Positions 52,352-61,700 of a stretch of DNA of 64,000 nucleotides are shown one piece after another. Under the pieces are notes generated by a model that did not search any database, was not told the origin of the DNA, and saw only the letters and a list, made by a program, of their open reading frames with translations. Numbering within the stretch: the stretch's first letter is position 1; every line of letters begins with the position of its first letter. The stretch is from Mucilaginibacter terrenus. GTDB taxonomy: Bacteria > Bacteroidota > Bacteroidia > Sphingobacteriales > Sphingobacteriaceae. The translations under genes were made by a program, and so were the position numbers. Location of the stretch: contig NZ_QWDE01000002.1 in NCBI RefSeq assembly GCF_003432065.1, positions 620,001-684,000 of the forward strand, given 5' to 3'.

Positions 52352-53038
52352 CTACTGGAACTTAAATCCTATACCAATCTGGAATACCTGGTTGCGGAAA
52401 TCCGGCAGGCTTGAGTTGTAATCTCCGCGGTTTTGATCAAGGTCGAGTGCATACCTAAAGCGCAGTTCGGTATTGCGGTTCAAGTCAAAGCCAACGCCTA
52501 TTAAGCCAGATATATAGCTCTTGTCGGCCACATTATCATAATTATCCTTGTAAATAGTACGAAAGCCGTCATCATAAGTATTACGGGTTGAGGTTTGGAA
52601 AGTAAGCTGCGGGCCTACTACAATGTTAAAACCTCGGGTAAAACGGAATTTAGCTAATAACGGGATGTCTATAAAGTTTGTGCGCGAGCGGAAGGTTCCA
52701 TCCACAGTTTCTGCCTTATAGCCTTTCTGGGAGAACAGGAATTCCGGTGCAAATGAAAACGGATAGGCGATAGGCACTTCAAAGGTTAAGCCCACGTGCG
52801 CGCCTGCAATACTGCTGGTGCTAAAATCTGAGTTGTAAGCGTCTACAGTGTTTGTGATGTTGATACCACCTGCGATGCCTATTTTGGGCCTAGACCAATC
52901 GTCAACATAGCGCACGCGTTGATGTTGTGGAGGCAAGCGCCGTACAACACGGCGTGGATAACGGCGTGGGCCATCCTGGGCGTTTGCAGCGCCGGCAAGC
53001 GTAATTAGGCCTATCGCTAACAAAAGTAATTTTTTCAT
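52352..53038 (-). CDS. PorT-like outer-membrane beta-barrel protein
   Basis: 228 aa from the ATG at 53038, which gives a standard signal peptide (MKKLLLLAIGLITLAGAANA). A short Arg/Pro-rich segment (RRYPRRVVRRLPPQHQR) follows, then an eight-stranded-type barrel (IGIAGGINITN, GAHVGLTFEVPIAYPFSFAPEFLFSQKGYK, and the final strand FQIGIGFKFQ). It belongs to the OMP_b-brl_2/PorT group common in this phylum; PorT itself serves type IX secretion, but most relatives have unknown roles. Function here not assigned. Confidence 0.8.
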   Translation of the reverse strand: MKKLLLLAIGLITLAGAANAQDGPRRYPRRVVRRLPPQHQRVRYVDDWSRPKIGIAGGINITNTVDAYNSDFSTSSIAGAHVGLTFEVPIAYPFSFAPEFLFSQKGYKAETVDGTFRSRTNFIDIPLLAKFRFTRGFNIVVGPQLTFQTSTRNTYDDGFRTIYKDNYDNVADKSYISGLIGVGFDLNRNTELRFRYALDLDQNRGDYNSSLPDFRNQVFQIGIGFKFQ

Positions 53039-53223
53039 TGCGTTTAATTGTTTTTTGGTGATGGACAAATTTTTGGCAAACACTGCTTGCCCATACTGTC
53101 CGTTATTAGTTATACCACATAGAGTGTTTTAAAATGTGAAGGTTTATTCGTTAACTGGCTAAATTATTAGCGACCAAAAAAAACAAATAAGCTGAATAAT
53201 GATTTAAGCTACATTTACACTTA

Positions 53224-54942
53224 ATGAAGACCTGTCGACTTTTCTTTCCGGCCTTGTTGTTTCTGATTGTGCTTTCAGCAGAAAGTGCTTTTTCACAAGG
53301 CAGTTTTATCGATTCCATCAGTAAGCAAAACCACTGGGTCGATTCAGTTTACAACAAACTTAACCGTAGGGAAAGGATAGGGCAGTTATTTTTTGTAAGG
53401 GCACACACCAATCGCGGCAAAGCCTACTCAGATTCCGTAGGGAAGGTTATTAAAGATGAGCATATTGGTGGCTTAGTGTTTTTCCAGGGTGGCCCAGGCA
53501 GACAATTAAACCTCGTTAACCAATACCAGCAAGTAGCTCGTCTACCATTGTTAATCGCGATGGATGGCGAATGGGGCTTAGGTATGCGACTGGATTCTAC
53601 CATCTCCTATCCTTACCAAATGACACTTGGTGCAATACAGGATAACAACCTTATTTATAAAATGGGTCAGCAGGTTGCTTATGACTTTAAGCGCATCGGT
53701 GCTCACATTAACTTTGGTCCTGATGTTGACGTGAATAATAATCCAAACAATCCTGTGATTAATTACCGGTCCTTCGGTGACAATAAGTATAACGTAGCGC
53801 GAAAGGGCATTGCTTACTTTAAAGGTATGCAGGATGCAGGGCTAATTACTTTCGCAAAGCATTTTCCCGGCCATGGTGATACTAACGTTGATTCTCACCT
53901 TGATCTGCCCCAGCTTCCTTTTACACGCGAGCGGCTGGATTCACTCGAGGAATACCCATTTAAAGAGGCTATAAATGCTGGTGTGAGCGGAGTTATGATT
54001 GCACACATGAATATTCCGGCTTTAGATACTACTAAAAATCTTCCATCGACATTATCAAGGCCTATAATAACTCAATTGTTGAAAGATTCACTATCCTTTA
54101 AGGGTATTGTAGCCTCAGATGCAATGGAAATGAGAGGCGTTACTAAATTTTTCCCCGAGGGTGAGGCAGATCTACGTGCTTTCTTAGCAGGAGTGGACTT
54201 GATTGAACTTTCGATGAATTCTAAGAACGGAGCTAAACTGATAAGAAAGGCTGTTCGCAAGGGAAAAATATCTAAAGAAGAGTTTGAAGCAAAGGTGAAG
54301 AAGATATTAGCTGCCAAGTATTGGGCTGGATTGAGCCATTATAAACCGGCCAACCCGCAGAATTTGAATGCTGATTTAAACAGGGCTGCTGCAAATGAGT
54401 TGGTACAACAGCTTAGTAATGCCGCAATAACAATGATTAAAGGCGATAGCCGCTTGCTTAAACAGGATAGCACTAAACGAACCGCTATCGTGAGCATCGG
54501 TGTAACCGACAGGACTGTGTTTCAGAAAGAGCTTTCAGCACATTATCCAAATAGTACCCTGTTTTTAGTGGGTAAGAATACGCCGGTGCCTCAGCTTAAT
54601 CAAATGCTTGCATCTCTAAAGCAGTATGATCAGATATTTATTGGCGTGCATGATACCAGGTTACGCCCCCAGAGCAAGCTGGATTATAGCAGCGATGTTA
54701 AATTGCTTATTGCAGACCTAGCGGCCAAGCCCAACTCCGTAATCAGCGTTTTTGCAAATGCTTACACCATCGCGGGATTGCCCGGTATAGAAAAAGCGGG
54801 AGCGGTACTTGCCTGTTACCAGAAAGAAGACCCGCTGCAACGCGCCGCCGTTAAAGTTATTACTGGTCAAATTAAGCCAATAGGCCGCCTGCCGGTAAGC
54901 GTAAATATGTTCTTTACTACCGGAACGGGAGCAAGCTTATAA
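53224..54942 (+). CDS. Glycoside hydrolase family 3, NagZ-like beta-N-acetylglucosaminidase, exported
   Basis: 572 aa with a signal peptide (ending ESAFS). The N-terminal GH3 barrel has the NagZ signature KHFPGHGDTNVDSHLDLP, whose Asp-His dyad provides acid/base catalysis, and the nucleophile Asp in VASDAMEMRGV. A C-terminal alpha/beta domain follows (about 400-570). Many Bacteroidota relatives are ~1000 aa with a fused beta-lactamase-like domain; that part is absent here. It would split GlcNAc from muropeptides outside the cytoplasm. It is convergent with metF. Confidence 0.88.
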   Translation: MKTCRLFFPALLFLIVLSAESAFSQGSFIDSISKQNHWVDSVYNKLNRRERIGQLFFVRAHTNRGKAYSDSVGKVIKDEHIGGLVFFQGGPGRQLNLVNQYQQVARLPLLIAMDGEWGLGMRLDSTISYPYQMTLGAIQDNNLIYKMGQQVAYDFKRIGAHINFGPDVDVNNNPNNPVINYRSFGDNKYNVARKGIAYFKGMQDAGLITFAKHFPGHGDTNVDSHLDLPQLPFTRERLDSLEEYPFKEAINAGVSGVMIAHMNIPALDTTKNLPSTLSRPIITQLLKDSLSFKGIVASDAMEMRGVTKFFPEGEADLRAFLAGVDLIELSMNSKNGAKLIRKAVRKGKISKEEFEAKVKKILAAKYWAGLSHYKPANPQNLNADLNRAAANELVQQLSNAAITMIKGDSRLLKQDSTKRTAIVSIGVTDRTVFQKELSAHYPNSTLFLVGKNTPVPQLNQMLASLKQYDQIFIGVHDTRLRPQSKLDYSSDVKLLIADLAAKPNSVISVFANAYTIAGLPGIEKAGAVLACYQKEDPLQRAAVKVITGQIKPIGRLPVSVNMFFTTGTGASL

Positions 54943-54949
54943 GCTGCTG

Positions 54950-55906
54950 TTAGAAAATGGCTTCTGCAATACGCTTTGTAGGGCCAGGGTTGCCCATAGT
55001 GTAAAAGTGTAATACAGGTGCGCCAAACTTTACCAGTTCTTTGCATTGATCGATCATCCATTCAATCCCTATGTCTTTTACATCCTTCTCTGACTTTGCG
55101 TCCTGTATGGCATCGCTCAGGCCCTCGGGGATATCAATATGGAACGTTTTTGACAAAGTTACCAATTGCTTGGATGAGGTAATTGGCTTTAATCCCGGAA
55201 TGATAGGTACGTTTATACCATTATCACGACACCCGTTTACAAAATCAAAATAACGCTGGTTATCAAAAAACATCTGGGTAACAATAAAATTGGCACCCAT
55301 ATCTACCTTTTGCTTAAGGTATTTAAAATCTGTTTTAAGGTTCGGCGCTTCAAAGTGTTTTTCAGGGTAGCCAGCTACGCCGATGCAGAAATTGCTCTTC
55401 ATGATACCTTCATGGTGCTCATGCAGATAGACGCCATTATTCATATTTACCACCTGCTGCAACAGATCTGTAGCATAACAATGACCATTGGGCGTAGGCA
55501 CAAAAGAAGCATCTCCTTTTCGCGCGTCACCACGTAATACCAAAACATTTTCAATGCCCAGGAACTGGAGATCAATAAGGCCGTTCTCGGTTTCATCCTT
55601 AGTAAAACCGCCGCAAAGCAGATGTGGTACAGTATCAACTTTATACTTGTTCATAATAGCCGCGCAGATTGCTATTGTACCAGGTCGTTTACGGTAAGCA
55701 AGCTTTTCCAGCAAACCATTGTCATGCTGTTTGTAGATGTAGTCCTCGCGTAACGATGTGACATCGATAAATGGTGGATTAAACTCCATCAAAGGATCAA
55801 TGGCGTTGTAAATACCCTGTATGCTTTCACCCTTTAAAGGTGGTATCAATTCAAACGAGAATAAGGTTTTCCCGTTCGCGCTAGCGATATGTTCGGTTAT
55901 CTTCAT
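54950..55906 (-). CDS. metF: Methylenetetrahydrofolate reductase
   Basis: 318 aa, normal length. FAD-binding TIM barrel. SFELIPPLKG carries the conserved catalytic Glu region; the FIVTQMFFDNQRYFDFV and VPIIPGLKPITS segments are family signatures. It makes 5-methyl-THF for MetH. The ATG follows the metH stop with no base between, so translation is coupled, and both are under the SAM riboswitch upstream of metH. Confidence 0.96.
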   Translation of the reverse strand: MKITEHIASANGKTLFSFELIPPLKGESIQGIYNAIDPLMEFNPPFIDVTSLREDYIYKQHDNGLLEKLAYRKRPGTIAICAAIMNKYKVDTVPHLLCGGFTKDETENGLIDLQFLGIENVLVLRGDARKGDASFVPTPNGHCYATDLLQQVVNMNNGVYLHEHHEGIMKSNFCIGVAGYPEKHFEAPNLKTDFKYLKQKVDMGANFIVTQMFFDNQRYFDFVNGCRDNGINVPIIPGLKPITSSKQLVTLSKTFHIDIPEGLSDAIQDAKSEKDVKDIGIEWMIDQCKELVKFGAPVLHFYTMGNPGPTKRIAEAIF

Positions 55907-58900
55907 TTAGTAATTCAAATTAGGCCCCAGCCATCTTTCTACTGCGTCTACAGACATGTTTTTGCGCTTTGCATAATCTTCTACCTGATCTTTACTGATC
56001 TTGCCCAAGCCAAAATATCTTGCCTGTGGGTGCGAAAAGTAAAAACCACTTACCGATGCCGCCGGCAACATTGCCAGGCTTTCGGTAAGGTGCATATGTG
56101 CATTGCTTTCTGCTTTTAGTATTTCAAACAACGTGGTCTTTTCAGTATGATCAGGGCATGCAGGATAACCTGGGGCTGGCCGTATTCCCTGGTATTTTTC
56201 ATGGATCAGGTCATCATTGCTAAGTTGCTCCTGCTTAGCATAGCCCCAATAGTCCTTCCTTACCAATTCGTGCATTTTCTCTGCGAAAGCCTCTGCTAAC
56301 CGGTCGGCAAGTGCTTTCGCCATAATGCTGTTGTAGTCATCATGATCTGCTTCAAACTCAGCAACTAATTCATCACAGCCTAAACCAGTAGTTACCGCAA
56401 AGCCGCCCCAATAATCCGGAACGCCGCTCTCTTTAGTCGCGATAAAGTCTGACAAGGCATAGTATGGTTCATTCTTAGCTTTTTCTGCCTGTTGGCGTAA
56501 AGTATGAATACGTGTTAGCAGCGTCCTGCGGCTGTCGTCAGTGTATACTTCTATATCATCGCCAACACTGTTAGCCGGCCAGAATCCTATAACACCACTC
56601 GCCCGTAAAAGCTTTTCATTCAATATTCGCTTTAGCAGCACCTGCGCATCGTCAAATAATTTTTTAGCTTCCACGCCTACGTATTTATCCTCGAAGATTT
56701 TTGGATAGCTGCCCCGCAGTTCCCACGTGTGGAAGAAAGGAGTCCAGTCAATATAAGGCACTAACTCTTCCAGCGGGTAGTTCTCTATCACCTTTGTTCC
56801 CGTGAAGGATGGTTTTGAAGCAACATCGCCGTCCAGGCTGATCTGAAACTTATTATTGCGCGCTTCCTCTATGCTAACAAAGCGTTTGTCGTTCTTTTTA
56901 TTTGCGTGTGCTTCCCTTGCTTTAGCGTATTCGTCTTTTATACCTTGGATGTATCCGTCACGCTGGTCTTTATTCATCAGGCTGCTGCAAACAGTAACGC
57001 TACGCGAGGCATCCAACACGTGAATAGCAGGACCGGAATAATTTGGAGCTATCTTGACCGCAGCATGTATGCGTGATGTTGTAGCTCCTCCAACAATGAG
57101 CGGAATGGTAAACTGCTGCCGTTCCATTTCTTTAGCGAAATGTACCATCTCATCGAGCGATGGCGTGATAAGGCCACTCAGTCCAATTATATCTACTTCC
57201 TGCTTTTTAGCTTCTTCAATAATCCGTTGTGCAGGCACCATTACACCAAGGTCTATCACCTCAAAGTTGTTGCAGGCCAGTACTACGCCAACAATGTTTT
57301 TGCCAATGTCGTGCACATCGCCTTTAACTGTAGCCATAAGCACTTTGCCTGCGTTAGCCCGGCTGCCGCTGCTGTCTTCGCCGGCATCTATAACACGTTG
57401 CTTTTCCAGTTCAATGAATGGTAGCAGGTAAGCCACAGCTTTTTTCATCACACGTGCAGATTTTACCACTTGTGGCAGAAACATTTTGCCGGCCCCAAAC
57501 AGGTCGCCAACCACGTTCATCCCGTCCATTAATGGGCCTTCTATAACTTCCAGTGGCCGGGCAAATTTCTGACGTGCTTCCTCCACATCGTCGTCAAGGT
57601 ATTCAACAATTCCTTTTACCAGCGCGTGTGAAAGCCGATCTTCTACAGGAGCTTTGCGCCACTCCTCATCACGAACGATCTCTTTTCCCTTAGATTTTAT
57701 AGTATCAGCAAATTCTACCAGTCGCTCGGTAGCATCGTCTCGTCGGTTAAGCAGTACGTCTTCTACCAACTCCAGCAAGTCTTTTGGAATTTGCTCGTAA
57801 ACTTCAAGCATGCCGGCGTTAACGATACCCATATCCAGGCCGGCGCAAATAGCATGATAAAGAAATGCCGAGTGCATTGCCTCCCGCACTACATTATTGC
57901 CGCGGAACGAGAAAGATATATTACTTACTCCGCCACTTACTTTGGCATACGGCAGATTTTGTTTTATCCAGCGGGTAGCTTCTATAAAGTCAACGGCATA
58001 ATTGTTATGCTCTTCAAGGCCAGTTGCAACAGTAAGGATGTTTGGATCGAAAATGATGTCCTGCGGCGGAAACCCAACCTCATCAACCAGTATCCGGTAG
58101 CTGCGTTCGCAGATCTCCTTACGGCGCTCGAGTGTATCTGCCTGGCCTCTTTCGTCAAAAGCCATCACCACGGTGGCCGCACCATAGCTTAGTATCTTTC
58201 TTGCGTATTCTTTAAATTTATCTTCACCTTCTTTTAGTGAAATAGAGTTCACAATGCCCTTGCCCTGTAAGCATTTTAAACCGGCTTCTATCACAGTCCA
58301 CTTGCTGGAGTCGATCATGATCGGCAGTTTGGCAATATCCGGCTCGCTTGCAACAAGGTTTAGGAACTTCACCATCACCGCTTCCGAGTCTATCATTCCC
58401 TCGTCCATATTGATGTCGATCACCTGCGCGCCGCCTTCAACTTGCTGTAAAGCAACAGACAGAGCCGCCTCGTAATCTTCAGCCAGAATAAGTTTAGAGA
58501 ATTTTGGTGAGCCGGTGATGTTGGTACGCTCGCCAATATTCACGAAGTTGGTTTCCGGTGTAAGTGTTACTGCTTCCAGGCCGCTCAGGCGCAGGTAAGG
58601 CTCAATCTCCGGTTTTTTGCGCGGTGGATATTTAGCTGCTTTCTCGGCAATGCAGCGGATATGGTCCGGGGTAGTACCGCAGCAACCGCCTACTATGTTA
58701 ACTAAACCGGCCTCCATAAAGTCATCTACCTGGTTGGCAGTTTCGTGCGGGGTTTCATCATAAGCGCCAAACTCATTTGGCAAACCGGCATTAGGATACG
58801 CCGATATGTACACACCTGCCTTAGCTGAAAGCTCTTCCAGGTGCGGTCGCATTTCCTTAGCACCTAAGGCGCAGTTCAGTCCTACCGATAACAAGTTGGC

Positions 58901-59626
58901 ATGACTTACAGAATTCCAGAAAGCTTCTACAGTTTGCCCGGAAAGCGTACGGCCAGATGCATCAGTAATAGTACCGGAGATCATTACACCACCGGTAGGT
59001 CGGAATGCCGCCATGTCTTTGCCTGCAGCTTTGCATTCATGCCTGTAACGATCAATGGCAAACAGTGCAGCCTTGGCGTTCAATGTATCAAATATGGTTT
59101 CTACCAGCAATACGTCCGAGCCGCCATCTACTAACCCGCGTACCTGCTCGTAGTAGGCTTCTGCAAGATCATCAAAGGTAACGGCACGATAGCCAGGGTC
59201 ATTAACATCAGGAGACAAAGAAGCTGTACGGTTGGTAGGCCCAACAGCACCCGCTACAAAACGAGGCTTTGACGGGTCTTTAGCAGTATATTCGTCAGCT
59301 GCTTCTCTTGCTAAGCGGGCACCTTCGTAGCTTAACTCGTAAGCCAGCTCTTCCATATGGTAATCAGCCAGAGAGATACGCTGCGTACTGAAAGTGTTGG
59401 TCTCTATAATGTCTGCACCAGCCTCCAGATACTCGCAGTGAATAGCTTTAATAACATCAGGGCGCGTAAGGTTAAGCAAGTCGTTGTTACCCTTCAGGTC
59501 GCTTGCATGATCGCGGAAGCGCTCACCGCGGAAGTCATCCTCCGTAAGCTCGTAGCGCTGTATCATGGTGCCCATAGCGCCATCAATCACTAATATCCTT
59601 TTCTCCAGTTCTTTTCTAATATCCAT
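55907..59626 (-). CDS. metH: Cobalamin-dependent methionine synthase
   Basis: 1239 aa from the ATG at 59626 ([20 protein letters not shown]); the 19-codon extension upstream encodes repeat DNA and is rejected. Domains in order: homocysteine-binding with zinc Cys ([11 protein letters not shown] and [11 protein letters not shown]), pterin-binding ([14 protein letters not shown]), the helical cap, cobalamin-binding with the His in [11 protein letters not shown], and the C-terminal SAM-dependent reactivation domain ([12 protein letters not shown]). It transfers methyl from methyl-THF to homocysteine through B12. Complete four-module enzyme. Confidence 0.97.
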   Translation of the reverse strand: MDIRKELEKRILVIDGAMGTMIQRYELTEDDFRGERFRDHASDLKGNNDLLNLTRPDVIKAIHCEYLEAGADIIETNTFSTQRISLADYHMEELAYELSYEGARLAREAADEYTAKDPSKPRFVAGAVGPTNRTASLSPDVNDPGYRAVTFDDLAEAYYEQVRGLVDGGSDVLLVETIFDTLNAKAALFAIDRYRHECKAAGKDMAAFRPTGGVMISGTITDASGRTLSGQTVEAFWNSVSHANLLSVGLNCALGAKEMRPHLEELSAKAGVYISAYPNAGLPNEFGAYDETPHETANQVDDFMEAGLVNIVGGCCGTTPDHIRCIAEKAAKYPPRKKPEIEPYLRLSGLEAVTLTPETNFVNIGERTNITGSPKFSKLILAEDYEAALSVALQQVEGGAQVIDINMDEGMIDSEAVMVKFLNLVASEPDIAKLPIMIDSSKWTVIEAGLKCLQGKGIVNSISLKEGEDKFKEYARKILSYGAATVVMAFDERGQADTLERRKEICERSYRILVDEVGFPPQDIIFDPNILTVATGLEEHNNYAVDFIEATRWIKQNLPYAKVSGGVSNISFSFRGNNVVREAMHSAFLYHAICAGLDMGIVNAGMLEVYEQIPKDLLELVEDVLLNRRDDATERLVEFADTIKSKGKEIVRDEEWRKAPVEDRLSHALVKGIVEYLDDDVEEARQKFARPLEVIEGPLMDGMNVVGDLFGAGKMFLPQVVKSARVMKKAVAYLLPFIELEKQRVIDAGEDSSGSRANAGKVLMATVKGDVHDIGKNIVGVVLACNNFEVIDLGVMVPAQRIIEEAKKQEVDIIGLSGLITPSLDEMVHFAKEMERQQFTIPLIVGGATTSRIHAAVKIAPNYSGPAIHVLDASRSVTVCSSLMNKDQRDGYIQGIKDEYAKAREAHANKKNDKRFVSIEEARNNKFQISLDGDVASKPSFTGTKVIENYPLEELVPYIDWTPFFHTWELRGSYPKIFEDKYVGVEAKKLFDDAQVLLKRILNEKLLRASGVIGFWPANSVGDDIEVYTDDSRRTLLTRIHTLRQQAEKAKNEPYYALSDFIATKESGVPDYWGGFAVTTGLGCDELVAEFEADHDDYNSIMAKALADRLAEAFAEKMHELVRKDYWGYAKQEQLSNDDLIHEKYQGIRPAPGYPACPDHTEKTTLFEILKAESNAHMHLTESLAMLPAASVSGFYFSHPQARYFGLGKISKDQVEDYAKRKNMSVDAVERWLGPNLNY

Positions 59627-59628
59627 TG

Positions 59629-59656
59629 TATCAGTGAGCAGTTGACAGTTAACAGT
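59629..59656 (-). repeat. Four tandem 7-bp units directly before metH
   Basis: Minus strand reads ACTGTTA, ACTGTCA, ACTGCTC, ACTGATA, four ACTG-led units with no gaps, ending 2 nt before the metH ATG. It occupies the place of the ribosome-binding region. Slippage would change the distance between riboswitch and start codon in 7-nt steps. Confidence 0.55.
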
Positions 59657-59756
59657 ATGCAGATACGCATGTTGCATTGGCAATCACTGCTTGCTGCAAA
59701 CTCGAAACTGCATATACGGCTTATATCGAAAAGTCAGGTGTACGGTATTGACTTTC

Positions 59757-59865
59757 GCTTATCTTTCCCGGCCATTGTTGTTTGGGCCAAGTAGAATGTA
59801 GCACCTTGTAAGCACAGGTTGCTAAGACATCGCAGGGTCTAATCCCTCCGCCTTTCTCCATAAGC
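59757..59865 (-). promoter_or_regulatory. SAM-I riboswitch (S-box) of metH-metF
   Basis: On the minus strand P1 pairs GCTTAT (59865-59860) with ATAAGC (59762-59757). Between them are the conserved S-box elements in order: GGAGGGA, GACCC, GCAACC, AAGGTGCTACATTC, and a P4 stem GGCC/GGCC around CAAACAACAAT. Binding SAM should switch off methionine synthesis genes. A hairpin follows (CGAAAGTCA / TGACTTTTCG, about 59756-59728) but has no T run, so control may be translational or use another structure. The leader from aptamer to ATG is 130 nt. Confidence 0.92.
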
Positions 59866-59869
59866 ACTA

Positions 59870-59900
59870 CAAATATGAAAATTAATGTTGTATTGTACAA
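59870..59900 (-). promoter_or_regulatory. Promoter of the metH riboswitch transcript
   Basis: Minus strand TTG (59900-59898), 20-nt spacer, CATATTTG (59877-59870), one mismatch from TAnnTTTG. The start site would lie just before the P1 stem of the aptamer. Confidence 0.6.
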
Positions 59901-59953
59901 GGCCGCACCTGCCGGTATACAGGAAGTTGCCTTAGGATAATTTACCCTTCAAA

Positions 59954-60160
59954 ACTGCAAAAGTGTTCAGCTTTTTTTGTGCCCGGCTATTGAACACCCG
60001 TTTTTGAACACCCGGATAAAACCTGTAAGAAATGCTGAAATAAGCACGCGATAGCAGTTTTTCAAGAAAAATGTGATGTATGTTCTTTAAAAACCACACT
60101 GTTTTGCAACGCTATTTTCAGTTTTATTTGCAAGTAATAGGATAAATTACAGGTTAAAAT
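59954..60160 (+). repeat. Intergenic repeat, copy 2 (partner at 6449-6655)
   Basis: Same ordered blocks as copy 1: AAAAGTGTTCAGCTTTTTT (59959), AAAAACCACACT (60089) and TTTGCAAGTAATAG (60127), then ATTACAGGT. The inverted repeat is partial here (GTGTTCA at 59963, TGAACAC at 59991, a further TTTTTGAACACCC at 60001). The small 3' hairpin is kept in altered form (GTAAT / ATTAC around AGGATAA). It lies between the bax1-like gene terminator and the metH promoter. Confidence 0.75.
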
Positions 60161-60170
60161 TTGTCATAAA

Positions 60171-60200
60171 AAAGGCTGCCCTTTTTGAGGAGCAGCCTTT
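60171..60200 (-). terminator. Terminator after the Bax1-like gene
   Basis: AAAGGCTGC (60171-60179) / GCAGCCTTT (60192-60200). On the minus strand the stem is followed by TTTTTTATG. It lies 22 nt after the stop codon and also 44 nt after the TTTGCAAG block of repeat copy 2. Confidence 0.85.
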
Positions 60201-60221
60201 GTAAATAGCGTTGATAAAATG

Positions 60222-60959
60222 TTACCTGCGGTTGCCGCCGCCAAATATGCGCAGCATGAACAGGAACAGGTTTACAAAGTCGAGGTAAAGGGTTATTGCA
60301 CCCATAATGGCCATCTTTTTGGCGTCGTTGCCGGCGTAGCCAATCTCGGCACCAAGGCGCTTAAGTTTTTGAACATCATAAGCGGTAAGGCCTACAAACA
60401 CTGCAACACCTATGTAGCTAATGATCACGCTTAGACTGTCGCTGTGCATGAAAAAGTTAAGTACACTGGCTACAATGATGCCTACAAGCAGCATCATCAT
60501 AATAGAACCAAATTTGGTAAGGTCCTGATGGGTAATATACCCGCCTATTGCCATAACGCCGAACACTACTGATGAGGTAATGAACACGGTAGAAATAGTA
60601 CCGATAGAGTACCTGTAAAATATGTAGCTAAGGCTGATACCCATTACTGCTGAAAATGCAATGAAGAGAACGATGAGCGAAGTAAAGCTCATTTTATGAA
60701 AGCGTGAGCCTGCAACGATAATAAATATAAGCGGGGCAAACATAACGGCTATGCCTAGCAGGTTGCTCTGGCCGGTAACGTTGTTCCTCAACATCGAGCT
60801 CAGGTCGGGGTTAAAGGCGAAGATATAAGAACATACCGATGATATCCCCAGCGCCACAAACATCCACATAAATACATTTGCAATGAATTTACGCGACGCT
60901 TCGGCATCCTCTATATGACTTACGCTATCGTAAACGTAATTTGTTGTTTTGGTTTCCAT
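60222..60959 (-). CDS. Bax inhibitor-1/YccA family membrane protein
   Basis: 245 aa with seven predicted helices. Typical features: ASRKFIANVFMWMFVALGISSV at the first helix, and the C-terminal TAYDVQKLKRLGAE region with the conserved Asp; DFVNLFLFMLRIFGG closes the last helix. Bacterial members form pH-sensitive calcium-leak channels or interact with FtsH. Inner membrane. Monocistronic with its own terminator. Confidence 0.93.
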   Translation of the reverse strand: METKTTNYVYDSVSHIEDAEASRKFIANVFMWMFVALGISSVCSYIFAFNPDLSSMLRNNVTGQSNLLGIAVMFAPLIFIIVAGSRFHKMSFTSLIVLFIAFSAVMGISLSYIFYRYSIGTISTVFITSSVVFGVMAIGGYITHQDLTKFGSIMMMLLVGIIVASVLNFFMHSDSLSVIISYIGVAVFVGLTAYDVQKLKRLGAEIGYAGNDAKKMAIMGAITLYLDFVNLFLFMLRIFGGGNRR

Positions 60960-61050
60960 TTTCTTATTGAAATGTTATTTGAGTTTAAAACGTGATAATT
61001 GCTGTAAATGTTGTAATACTTTTTAAAGCTTGCAAGCGGATGATCAATTA

Positions 61051-61617
61051 TTAATTGAGCCGTTTTTGGAGCTGTTCCTCTACCTGTTTAAATACTTGCA
61101 GCGGTTTTAATGTGCGCCAGCCGAGGTCGTCGAGCCTACCGCCAAAGTTAATGTAGTAGTCAACATTGCTGTGCCTGAACTCGTCGCGCACATGTTCCCT
61201 AAAGTTTATGCCTGCTATCCATCCATCCTCAACATCCTGAAACCATTCTTCATAGTAACTATCGTCAGAGTAATGGTAGTTCAAAACGTTCTCGCCTATC
61301 AGCACAAACTTGTTCACCCCTTCATCCATCATCAGCTCCAGTATTTCGCGTTTGAGCATCATAATGTCGTTGTTAATGGCATCGTTCCATTCGCCTATCA
61401 TTTCTATGATGGTGTAGCCGCGGTCGTAGTCTACGTACAACACCTTTATATATAACGTGTTAGAGCCAAACGAATCCCATTGCGGGTGCAGCAGGTAGTT
61501 GTATATCTGCTTATCGTACTCAAATTCGTTATACTGTGTGGCGTAAAAGGGCGAATGCTCGTCCTCCGATGCTATGTAATCATCGCGCCATTTATAATAT
61601 GGTTCTATCTCGTGCAT
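61051..61617 (-). CDS. Conserved hypothetical protein, acidic, no known domain
   Basis: 188 aa, cytoplasmic, rich in Asp, Glu, Tyr and Trp (about one residue in four is acidic). Repeated aromatic-acidic clusters such as YYKWRDDYIASEDEH and DDSYYEEWFQDVEDGW. I do not recognise a domain. The composition is normal for its neighbours' base content, so no sign of transfer. Its start lies at the edge of a short CCTCCCCT-type repeat. Function not assigned. Confidence 0.7.
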   Translation of the reverse strand: MHEIEPYYKWRDDYIASEDEHSPFYATQYNEFEYDKQIYNYLLHPQWDSFGSNTLYIKVLYVDYDRGYTIIEMIGEWNDAINNDIMMLKREILELMMDEGVNKFVLIGENVLNYHYSDDSYYEEWFQDVEDGWIAGINFREHVRDEFRHSNVDYYINFGGRLDDLGWRTLKPLQVFKQVEEQLQKRLN

Positions 61618-61618
61618 T

Positions 61619-61672
61619 TACCCTAAGCCCCCACCAAACCTCCCCTGAAGGGAGAGGCTTTAAGTTTTTTAA
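61619..61672. repeat. Short palindromic intergenic element
   Basis: CCTCCCCT (61639-61646) / AGGGAGAGG (61649-61657) hairpin with one bulge inside a C-rich segment (CCCTAAGCCCCCACC). It resembles the dispersed C/G-rich palindromes often seen between genes in Sphingobacteriaceae. Only one copy is in this window. It also forms the leader of the 188-aa gene on the minus strand. Confidence 0.45.
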
Positions 61673-61700
61673 TCATTTATTGAATTTGCATATCTGCGTA

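Noticed and set aside
59640..59656. TTGACA-G-TTAACA-like sequence before metH
   Set aside because: Spacing is 7 bp, not 11; it is part of the ACTG tandem repeat and unrelated to the Pho-like arrays.
59627..59683. N-terminal extension of metH by 19 codons
   Set aside because: It would translate the 7-bp tandem repeat and leader DNA; MetH homology begins at [20 protein letters not shown].
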